Assembly: GCA_947247005.1 (NCBI GenBank)
Contig: OX365956.1
Coordinates: 1,991,501-2,055,500, forward strand
Reading direction: 5' to 3'
DNA from: Spisula solida
Lineage: Eukaryota; Mollusca; Bivalvia; Venerida; Mactridae
Length of the DNA: 64,000 nt
The notes beneath the pieces were generated by a model. That model was not told the origin of the DNA. It searched no databases and worked only from the letters and a program-made list of their open reading frames with translations. The first letter of the stretch is position 1, and the number at the start of each line of letters is the position of its first letter. The position numbers and the translations under genes were made by a program. Below, one piece after another: positions 48,101 to 58,165 of the stretch.

Positions 48101-49290
48101 CTGACTCCACTGACTGTTTGACTGACTCCACTGACTAGTTGACTGACTCCACTGACTGGTTGACTGACTCCACTGATTGGTTGACTGACTCCACTGACTG
48201 TTTGACTGACTCCACTGACTGGTTGACTGACTGTCTGACTGGTTGACTGACTCCACTGAGTGGTTGACTGACTCCACTGACTGTTTGACTGACTCCACTG
48301 ACTGGTTGATTGACTGTCTGACTCAACTGGTTGATGATTAATTGACTCCACTGGTTGTTTGACTGACTAGACTCCACATACTAATTAGACTCCACTGGCT
48401 GACTGGTAACTTTCTTTACTGATTGACTAACTAAACCTGACACCACTGACAGACCAACCGACTGGCTGGTTGACTGACTTACTCCTCAAGTACTGTCTGA
48501 CTGAGACTTCACTGATTGACTTAATCCACTTATTGTTGACCAAGTCCACTGATTGACTGACTCCATTGATAAACGAGATCATTGATTGACTGACTGGCTA
48601 GACTCATCGGATAAATTGCCACCACTGATTGACTGAATCCACTAACTGACTTGACTTCACTGGATGACTTAAACCACTGACTGACTTGACTCCACTGATT
48701 GACTTACTTGACTACACTGATTGACTTACTCCACTGAGATATGTATGCCATTGATTAACTGACCCCATTGATTGACTTTCCTACTCCACTGTAACTTACT
48801 TGCTTCACTGATTGGCTGAATGACTTGACTCCACATGTTGACTTCATCAGTCATTCACTATTTGACTGTCATACTTTGTCTCACTCATTGGCTAACTCAC
48901 TTGCATACTTATTGACTTCTTCACCCAATTTGTGACTCTATTAAATGAATAAATCCACTAATTTTATTCACTGATCAACTGACTCCACATATTCCACTGA
49001 TTGACTGATTCTACTGACTGACTGGCTTTACTGAATGACTGATTACACACTACACAGACATCACTGAACGACTTCACTAATAGGCTGACTTTATTTATTG
49101 GTTGACTACATTTGTTTACTTGTAAACTCCAATGATTGACTGACTGCATGACTTCACTGACCGACTTCACTGATTGGCTCACTGACTTGACGCGACTGAG
49201 ACCGACTGCCTCCGCTTATTGACTTAACTCCTGATTGACATTCTGACTTGCTGAATGATTTTCTGACTTATTAAATGGTGGACTTGCTCA
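45170..49290. repeat. 4.1-kb GACT-based satellite array
   Basis: Built from GACT tetramers punctuated by CCACT or TCTACT blocks (for example CTGACTGACTCCACTGACTG), with drifting higher-order periods. The most regular part, about 47965-48310, has a 21-bp unit (GGTTGACTGACTCCACTGAC plus T) repeated about 16 times. Two non-repetitive interruptions occur at about 45640-45795 and 47602-47778. The array decays toward 49290. Minus-strand ORFs rich in SQSVESVSQ are repeat translations. Confidence 0.95.
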
Positions 49291-50216
49291 CTTACAGATA
49301 TTGATCAATTTTTTGGTAAAAAAATATTCTATGATGAGGTAGTATTGTGTTAATTCATTATGTTTGTATTTGGTATTTACAGATTAAGATGTCACATCCT
49401 TACAATTGCGAAGATACGGGATTCAGGATACTACATAAAACCGCAATATGAAGAAACTAATAATTTGTGTTCAGTTTGCCAGAATCAAAGTCATTTTTTT
49501 TTTTCTTTGATATGTACAATTTTATCTCCCAGTTGTTAACATGTAACCAAGCTATTTCATGTGTTTATCTAATTTTTGTTTTGTTTTTCATGTTGTAAAC
49601 TCAATTATTATGTTGTATTAATAAATCAGTGAACTGTACAGATTTGTTGTTCTTATATGAAAATCAATTATTGTATATTGTCAGATTAAAGGGATGGACC
49701 CATATCTTTTCATGTCTAAAATGGCGATTTAAATACAGTAATTACTAGTTGTTATGCTTATGCCACAATGCAGAAGAACCATTAGCTAAAATTGTATGGA
49801 TCATTTATTACAAATGAATTGAATCATAACACATTTATATTTTTTCTTAAAAAGCATGTGTAATAAATCACCCATACAGACTTAAGGACAGGCTCTTCTG
49901 CTTTATATTCATAAAAATATAAACAGGCAATTACTATAAGATTAAATCACACTTTAAATATTGGTAAAAATACAGACACATCTACTTCAAAGAGTCAATA
50001 CCAGAATCTAACCTGCAAACAATACACATATGATGCACCACACAAGCCCCTAGCTCAAAGCTATGTTTATTGAGTGACATTAATTTTAAAAATGTCATAA
50101 ACGATATTGTCCTGGCTGTAGGCTTCTCCTAACATTGCAGGCAATTGTGTTCAACATAAATTACTTGTGTGGTACTTGTGACCTGGATGAGAAGCTTCAA
50201 ACATATTGCAGTTTCT
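49291..50216. other. Intergenic, nothing recognised
   Basis: AT-rich, no open frame or repeat recognised. Confidence 0.4.
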
Positions 50217-50374
50217 ACCACAGGTGCTTGGCATGTGGATATGACCCCTTTTTCCCGTCTACAACCCAACATCAAATTTAAAAGAATCGGATCTCTATTA
50301 GAGATCTGAATTATTTTTTTAATTTGATGTTGGGTTGTAAAGGGGATCATATCCACATGCCAAGCACCTGTGGT
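50217..50374. repeat. 158-bp near-perfect palindrome
   Basis: ACCACAGGTGCTTGGCATGT at 50217 is inverted at the right end (ACATGCCAAGCACCTGTGGT to 50374). Arms are about 65 bp with few mismatches, and the short centre contains its own GATCTCTATTAGAGATC hairpin. It is likely a small foldback element. Confidence 0.9.
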
Positions 50375-50580
50375 TTCTACAAGATATGTTGTATTTAAAA
50401 ATCGGGACATAGATTAATGCATGATATAATGCAATAGAACATTCTATAATAGTGTTATTACTGTGTATAGTATAATAATTGCAAACAAATCAGGATCATA
50501 AACAGGTTTTAAAACCCAATGTAAGGTCGTATTTATCATGGTACACTTGTAGATACACAAGAGACACGTATACACATACA
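50375..50580. other. Intergenic, nothing recognised
   Basis: Short AT-rich spacer. Confidence 0.4.
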
Positions 50581-51915
50581 TCATTGTCATAAATGATCGT
50601 TTAGCTATGGTTCTTAGCTACAGAACGCAGCCATTCTAAGGTGTCTGGCCTATATACAGGCATCACAGCAGTCATTCAAAGGTAAACAGTTAAGTGTTCG
50701 AAGTATTATTTTGGAAATTACTAACGGGTTTTCAAACAGGTTCGAGTCCTAACGTAAACCTTTGCATTATTGCCATATATGGACATTTAACTACGGTTCT
50801 TGGTTACAGAACGCACCCATTATCATGTGTCTGGCTTTGATACAGGCATCTCAGCAGTCATTTAAAGGTACACTTAGTGTTCGAACTTGTATTTTTTCGT
50901 TATTTTGGTCATTACTAATGGGTTTTCAACCCGGTTCGAGCCCAGAACGTTACACGTATCATTTTCATACACGGTCGTTTAGCTATGGTTCTAAGCTACG
51001 GAATGCACCCATTATCAGATGGCTGGCTTTAATACAGACATCTCAGCAGTCATTTAAAGGTAAACAGTCAGTGTTCGAACTTGTATTATGTCGTTATTTT
51101 GAAATTATTAATGTGTTTTAAACCTGGTTCGAGCCCCCCCCCCCCCCCAACGTATAAAATATATACTATATCATTGTCATACATGGACCTTTAGCTATGG
51201 TTCTTAGCTACAGAACGCATTAATTATCAGGTATCTGGCTTTGATACAAGCATCTCGGCAGTCATTTAAAGCTACACAGTGTTCGAACTTGTATTATGTC
51301 GTTAGTTTGGTAATTACTAATGGGTTTTCAACCAGGTTCGACCCCCTACGTATATATGTATATCATTGACATACAAAGTCGTTTAGCTATGGTTCGTACC
51401 TATAGAACACATCCATTATCAGGTGTCTGGCTTTAATACAGGCATCGTAGCAGTTATTTAAAGATGTACAGTTAGTGTTAGAACTGGTTTATTTCGTTAT
51501 TTTGGCCATTACTGACGTGTTTTCAAACAGGTTCGTTAACATGTACATTATTGTCATATATGGTTCTTAGCCACGTAATGCACCCATTATCAAGTGTCTG
51601 GTTTTGATGCAGGCATCTCAGCAGTTATTTAAAGGTGGCGCGTGACAGTTAGTGTTCGAACTTGAGGTTTTCGTTATTTGGAACTTTACCAATGGGGTTT
51701 CAACTCGTTTAGAACCACAACGTATACATATACACGATTGCCTACAAAGAAGTTTAGATGTGGTTTTTAGTTACAGAATGAGACTATTCACAAGGAATAT
51801 TATGACTTGGTAACAGGCATCTCGACAGACGTTAACGGTCTCCAATCAGGGGTCGAACTTGTATTTTGCGGGTTTATACATCAATACTGCTGAACGGTTT
51901 TCAAAAAGTTACTGT
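50581..51915 (+). repeat. Tandem array of seven ~190-bp units
   Basis: Units start near 50581, 50766, 50958, 51171, 51363, 51546 and 51735. Each has GTTTAGCTATGGTTCTTAGC, CAGGCATCTCAGCAGTCATT and GTTCGAACTTGTATT, and most end in GGGTTTTCAA.C.GGTTCGAG.CC. The last segment resembles a pol III B box (GGTTCGAGTCC in unit 1). Unit 3 has a run of about 15 C at 51134. Divergence rises toward unit 7. Confidence 0.92.
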
Positions 51916-53164
51916 TATACATGCATACTCAATTTATCCCTACTATAACTTGTATCACACGGTTTACATGCACGCACCTTGTAGTTTACCCATCCTACAC
52001 ATGGATACCGGTTGACTTAAACACCAAATCGGATTCAACGTAATGATATACTAATACACGTCAAAATAAATACAGAACCAAATGTCAAGTAAATGATTCG
52101 GTATGACTGAGTCAGGGCTGTATATCCCGTTGTCACGGGTATTGAAGTGTCGTTAGACCGCTAATATTCGCCAACCTAGAAGGAATCAGCTTCAATGATG
52201 ATGCAGCACCGACCCGTAACCCCGCTTCATCCCGAAATAAACTCGTTTTGTATCGTAAAAATGTACGTTTGGTACAAATCAAACATACTATTAGTGCATG
52301 TATATACTATATTATTATACTAGAACAGCGATTCTTTGTGGATAGCACAGTCAAAGACCGACTACGATCAGCCCAGCCCAACGGTATGACCCTGCGCCAG
52401 GGGTCAACATGAACACATGTTGCATCACTTTAATCGGTTCCGCATTGCTGTACACAATATTAATCGAATGCAGGGTGTCAACTGATAAGTTGAAAATATA
52501 CTACATGTATTGCATTATTACTTTCATCATTGTCAATGAAGAGGTAAATAGTTTAGTACAAGGATTTTCTCCGGTTTAGATATTGTGACTTCCATGTACA
52601 TTGGTCACCCTGTTAATCTGCATAACTTATTTCAAACTCGTTAAGTGACATGAACATTACATAACACATTGCCCATCGACTGAAGATTATTTAGCTGAAG
52701 TCAAAGAACCATAGAACAATGTTTTCAACAATGAAATTGACATTTCACAAGTGGTGCGTTTTTAAATCGTTTGAGTGTATCACATGTACATGAAATGTAA
52801 TAACATTTATTAGGATGCATAAATATGTTTCAGCCTCCAGGAAAACTAGCTATTCAGTTTACAGTATATACATGTAAATGCTTATTTAAATTGAAATTTA
52901 TACAATAAGGTTTCGAAATACGTCTAAAACAAGAAGAACTTGGCATACGTATTTGTCAAATTGTAATGCACGTATCTACATGTATGTACTTTAGTAGTAG
53001 ATGTACAATATTAAAATATCCCATGCATCATGTTGCAATAACTAAGTTGCTATATGGTGGCACAAAGTTTTAATTAACGTATGTGATGGCGGCCAATTTC
53101 TGAAAAGTATTCTGATTGACCAAAACATTGGTACGGCATTCGGACATGCTTTCACCTGACCTAT
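51916..53164. other. Intergenic, nothing recognised
   Basis: No gene or repeat recognised. Confidence 0.4.
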
Positions 53165-53960
53165 GCAAGGGGCCTAATAAGTTTCCTCCATGTTCGGAGT
53201 GTAGTTCGCGTGAAGAAGGCTGGAATTCAGACCTTCTACGCGTTAAATATATGAGTCCGGGAGCAAATGAAAGAGGATAGTGATCGCATTCGAAAGCGCA
53301 TACGCTTAATCATCTTTAAGGACTGATTCAATAGAAGTGTTGTTTGAGTTAAAACAAAGGAAATTTGACGAGATCAACAGGTATCCAGCCCCGCTACTGT
53401 AAGTTGATGATACTGTTCAATCACAGACACCCAGCATGTTAAGCCCCGTCATAGATTACGATACTGCATACGAATTCAAAGTGTACAACCTTTCATATTA
53501 CATATACACGTACGTTGTACACGATCACAACATGAAAAAGGGTTATTTTTACTTTTTACGCTTTCAATGGACGTCTTGTCATGTCTATTACTGTAGGTGG
53601 GTGAACGAGCCGGGTAAAGTGGGGAATTGGTAGTCCATTCGAACGCGCATACACTTAACCTCATTAAGGGGCCATTAAGTCCTTCCCCGGGGTCGAAGTG
53701 TTGTTCGTGTGCTGAAAATGACGGGAATTTTGACTTGTTACGCGATCAAAACAGACGTAGTCTGATCTGCTTCCGCGCTAGGTTGACGAGTCTTCGGAAT
53801 TGTTAGTGGCCGGCCCGAGCAAATGAAGGGGGATTGGTAGGGTATAATAACGTGCTTACACTTGACCTCCAGAAATAGCTTATTAAATCCCTTCCGGTGG
53901 TCGAAGTTTCGCCTGGAAACAGTGAGGTATTTTTACTTCGTTCGCATTCTATTACGAAGT
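53165..53960 (+). repeat. Diverged repeat units
   Basis: Three related blocks begin near 53170, 53665 and 53890 (TAAGTCCTTCCCCGGGGTCG, AGTGTTGTTCGTG, GACTTGTTACGCG). Linked CCATTCGAACGCGCATACAC and GAGCAAATGAA..GG.TTGGTA segments recur between them. Coding remnants cannot be ruled out but no frame is shared. Confidence 0.6.
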
Positions 53961-55740
53961 AGAACATAGGTTCATTCTATCTGTTGCTAACCAGAATATA
54001 CCATGAATAAATTATTATTTCATTCTTCTGTAAGTTGATATGTATCGTTAATGGAGAGGTTCTGAGACGTTGCAACTGCCGTTTCCTACTTTTTACCTGT
54101 GTCCTGCATCCATAACCAATAATCATCCATAAGGTTGCACCGGTCGTCAATTTACACATATACATGTACTGTTATTGCTCGAAGAGCAAACATGATTAAA
54201 TATTCTACCCCGCCCCCTTATCCTTGCAAAAACATTATTTCTAAATATGTCAGACTGAATCTGGACCCTTTTGTTTCAAAGATTTTAAGAAAAAAGGCTG
54301 ATATCAGCCTAAAGGAGGAAGAATCACAGGTCTGCTGACACCGCATTATTCAAGATGTTTACTCAAAGCCAGAGGTCACCAGCCAGGTATGCAGCCCGCA
54401 ATTACAACCAATACTTACACTCAGCACTGACATATTGAAAATGTAATATAATGAGCTACCTATCTAGATGATGCAAATGTTTAAAATTGTTACATAAGTG
54501 TTGAAAATCATATTTCATACATTTTCTTTGTTATTTTGTACTACTTATGAGGTACACATTTAATTATTGAATCAGAGTTGCAGACTGATAAATCAGTTAT
54601 AGCCTTACAAATACACTAAATTTGCACTAGGAAGTCAGCCATAAATAATATTAAGTACTAACTTAACATTATTACAACTTATTGGTCTCAAAAAATGTCG
54701 CTATATGAAGCTCAAAAGATGAAATTCAATATTTGAGTGTTTAGTGCAAGTATTGTTTGATGCTTATGACCAGCACTTTAACCATTAGTCGATTCTGCAA
54801 ACAAACAACACACTATGTACAAGCTTGCTTAAAATAGAATCAGACATGCAACCATCAACTGTGAACATGAAGAGGTACATTGTTGACACAGGGGGTTCCA
54901 AAATTGTACTTGGTCATATACCTTAGGATCTTCTGTGGACGCCGGTTGTAAAACCTCTATATCCACCTCTTCTTCTTGTGTATTTGTCTTGTGGCATCTT
55001 GCACTTGTGAATGTAAGATCTACTTTATGGTTGAATTTCAGTTCTTGGTATACTCAGATTCATTCAATATATATACAGATAATGATGTACATGTACAACA
55101 AATCAACTTGATGTTTCACAAATTTATTCATGTGATGAAATAACAGTTACAATAAAAGTGAAAAGGCAACAAGAAATATCACTGGGTGTGATGAATACTC
55201 CCAGATACGGCTTGAAAAAGTTACCAAAGCACTAAGGTCCAAATTATGCTGTTTTGCACACCTTTGTCTTGGTTTGGTAACGATGAATCCTTCAAAGTTT
55301 TGTTTAAAGGTAATCATAAGCAAAGCAGATCCAACCATTGTGCATCAATGATATGTACAACTAGGCTTGGTACTGATAAGTCATGCCAAGTTTTGGGGAA
55401 ATATAGTTGACGGTTACAGAAAATGATATGGACCACTGCACTACTGAGCCTTGGGAAATTCCACTGAAATCTGATCAGAAAGTAGTGAATAATTGTGCAC
55501 CGACCAACAAGAGCACAGCCTATGTGTGTTGGATGCTCGACTTTATTGTTCTTGACAACACACTAACTTAGTCAGGGTAATAACCATAAAACATGCCTTG
55601 AGATTCAAGGTAATACACTCATTGACTTAATAAATGCACACATATTCAGGGGGCAACATGTAATTTGATGCAATGTATGAACAAACTTTTAAGACATTAA
55701 CACATGGAAAACAAAATATGTGGAAATTAAAATTTAACGT
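53961..55740. other. Intergenic; weak minus-strand exon candidates
   Basis: On the minus strand an open stretch (55012-54924; ..KTNTQEEEVDIEVLQPASTE..) ends at AAG|GTATAT. A later acceptor TTCCTCCTTTAG (about 54317) opens in phase 0 into ADISLFLKIFETKG..FLQG-stop. No family is recognised, so these are not called as a gene. Confidence 0.2.
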
Positions 55741-55744
55741 TACT

Positions 55745-56300
55745 TGTAAACAAGAGGGCCATTGACCATTAAGCGCAAAAATGTGACATCTTGTGTTAAT
55801 AAGGGTTTTCTTTGATATGACCCTGTAACCTAGTTACTGACCCCCATGAGCCAGTTGGGAATATTACCAAGACAAACGTTGTAACCAAGTGTTATCAATC
55901 TTAAGTTAAAAATATGACATCTTGAGAGCTAACACTGTTATTCTTTGGTACAAACATTTTAAATCATTGATACAACCTCAATATATAAGAAGCCCAGAGC
56001 TACTACAAGACTGCGTTCAATAAACGCTTATGCCCCCTGTTGAAGCCTTGTCCATAAATAAGTCTATGTCCAAAATTAGGTCAAGGTGAAGGTCAAAATG
56101 GGATTAGATGATACAGGCGTGTGGAGAGTGTTCATATACAACATCCATGCAAGTATGAAAGCTTTGTAGCCAGCCATATTAATGCTAGAAGAAACGGTCA
56201 ATTTGGGTTAACCAGGACGGACGAACGGATGAACGGACGGACGAACGGACAGGTGAATCACTATATGCCTCCCGATCTATCGATACGGGGGCATAAAACA
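55745..56300 (+). repeat. Bivalve-type dispersed repeat with a GGACGGACGAACGG tail
   Basis: Starts near AAGAGGGCCATTGACC, contains CTAGTTACTGACCCCCATGA and TCAAGGTGAAGGTCAAAATG, then ACGGACGAACGGATGAACGG and ends near CTCCCGATCTATCGATACGG plus GGGCATAA. Such units are abundant in bivalve genomes; the element class is not clear. Confidence 0.65.
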
Positions 56301-56419
56301 TATCTGTTACAAGTGTTATGCTCAAGAACAACAAGGTATTAAGTTATTAACAAATTGAAAACAAAAAAGTGTATTCTTCAATGCATACTTGATAATTATG
56401 AACAATTATTGAAGATTTG
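56301..56419. other. Short spacer
   Basis: Nothing recognised. Confidence 0.3.
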
Positions 56420-56692
56420 TCTTCAAGAAGAAAATGTTTCCACATTATCACTGTGGCAAGACAGGCCTTTCAGCAGCATAACAATATCTCTAGGAGTAGA
56501 ACATACTCTCTGCCTATAGCTACCAATGTTGCGTGATCAATTAGATACTGCCAACGGGCAACAAATAAATGTTTTAAACTTTTCTTCTCCCAGTCAAGCC
56601 ACCAATTTGATGGATCTCCTTTCACTATGGCAGGCTCCACGTCATAGGCAGTCAGCTCCTTTTCTGTTATGTCAACCTTCGGAGATTCCTCA
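56420..56692 (-). pseudogene. hAT-family transposase C-terminal relic
   Basis: The minus strand reads EESPKVDITEKELTAYDVEP, GDPSNWWLDWEKKSLKH, then a decayed segment and, after frame changes, RVCSTPRDIV..LKGLSCHSDNVE. This matches the hAT dimerisation region (WW near an acidic-aromatic stretch, then ERVFSTAGDIV). Several frameshifts and stops make it non-functional. More degraded hAT sequence may extend toward 56870. Confidence 0.6.
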
Positions 56693-56989
56693 ACCGTTGT
56701 TGCAATATATCACTAAAATATCACACAATGATTCACAGGAAGGTCCAGGATCTATTGAAGGAACTGGATCACAAGATATGCTTGTTTTCATCACCATCAC
56801 CTGACAAGATCAATATCAGTGTTGTTCCATCTTTCTTTGTAGAATAAGGTCCAAGGTCCGATTGGGCTACATCTTATTTCTCCTCCTTGATCTGACAAGA
56901 AAAAATAGTGTTAATGAAACTTTGGTTTGTTTTGGTTATTTTCATTTGTATTTCAAACACATTCAATAAGGCAACTATCATAACATACA
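56693..56989. other. Spacer, possibly degraded hAT sequence
   Basis: No clear motifs; the plus ORF 56526-56804 is antisense to the hAT relic. Confidence 0.3.
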
Positions 56990-57330
56990 GAGGCCATAGG
57001 TCTCCTTGTTTGAAACAGCAAATAAGCTTTTTTTAACTGCTTGCCAGTCGAGTTATAACAATACTGACCTCCATATCAATAGGGGTCATCTACTGTTGAT
57101 GACCAACCACCATGTAAAGTTTGAAGATCCCGAGACAAAGTGTTCTAGAGTTATTGAACGGAAACAATTTGGTTTACCGACAGACCAACATGTGCAAAGC
57201 AATATACCCCCTCATCAAAGATAGGGGGCATACCCCCTTATCAAAGATAGGGGGCATAACAATCTGCCATTTTTTACACAATCATTTCATTAATGGAATA
57301 AAATTAGTGTGCCGACAGATATATAAGAGT
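56990..57330 (+). repeat. Bivalve-type dispersed repeat
   Basis: Contains ACCACCATGTAAAGTTTGAA, TTCTAGAGTTATTGAACGG, ACCGACAGACCAACATGTGC and ATATACCCCCTCATCAAAGA. The end piece (ATACCCCC..AAAGATAGGGGGC, about 27 bp) is duplicated in tandem at 57206-57258. Confidence 0.65.
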
Positions 57331-58165
57331 AAATACACATTTGACTGAACAGTGGAGCCTCTCCTGGACAGAACTCCTGAGAGCAACAACCTCTCTTTAG
57401 CCACATAATCATTTTGTTACATATTGTAACCATTGACTGTCAAGTTCACATAAGTCCAGAGCAACAGCCTCACCTGTCCTGACAAACTATAGAATTTGAA
57501 CACAAACCAAACCTTATGTTTCCCAGAGGGTGTTTCTCCCAAGAGGTTGTATTGTGTTTGAAAACACCATTTATTCTAGCTTGTAATAAATTAGTTACAA
57601 CCTATGTAACCAAACTTTGACAATGAGTCACAAAATAATCTAAATTTATTTTATCAGTTTTAAATGTATTGCTAATCATTATATGACAATAATGTATGGG
57701 CATGTCAGCAGGTTGTACTGTATTTGAAAACCATGGTTTATTTAAGTTTGTCAAAAACAATCAGTACTACACAGCACAACCTCTGTAATCAGTATCTCAA
57801 TCATTCCTGATGTATTTGTTACTACAGTTGAAACAAAAATATTGATATATTACAAGTTTCAGCTGTACTAAACAGGTAACATTGTTACAGTTTGAAGGTT
57901 GTACCTTTACATTTCAGCAATTTGGCATGCCTGCTAATACTTCCATCAGCTTGCTCCATACACACTACTGTACATAATTTCTGCTCCTTGGCTGCATATG
58001 AATGGCCAAACACTTAAATCGAGGATCTCAGGCACTGCACTCCAGTAACAAAAGTAGGACCTTGATCCCTGCAATATTCAAAAGAGCTGATGTGTGAATA
58101 ATTTTTTGAAGTAGCATTGATTAAGGCATGGCATATTTGACCATTTCATTAACATACAGTGGAAC
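57331..58165. other. Intergenic, nothing recognised
   Basis: No gene seen. Confidence 0.4.

Noticed and set aside
45496..49182. Minus-strand ORFs rich in SQSVESVSQ or QWSQST
   Set aside because: They lie wholly in the GACT satellite and appear in overlapping frames.
54135..54338. 67-codon plus ORF ending LKEEESQVC as an exon
   Set aside because: No convincing donor follows and no family is recognised; the opposite strand has a better splice acceptor at the same place.
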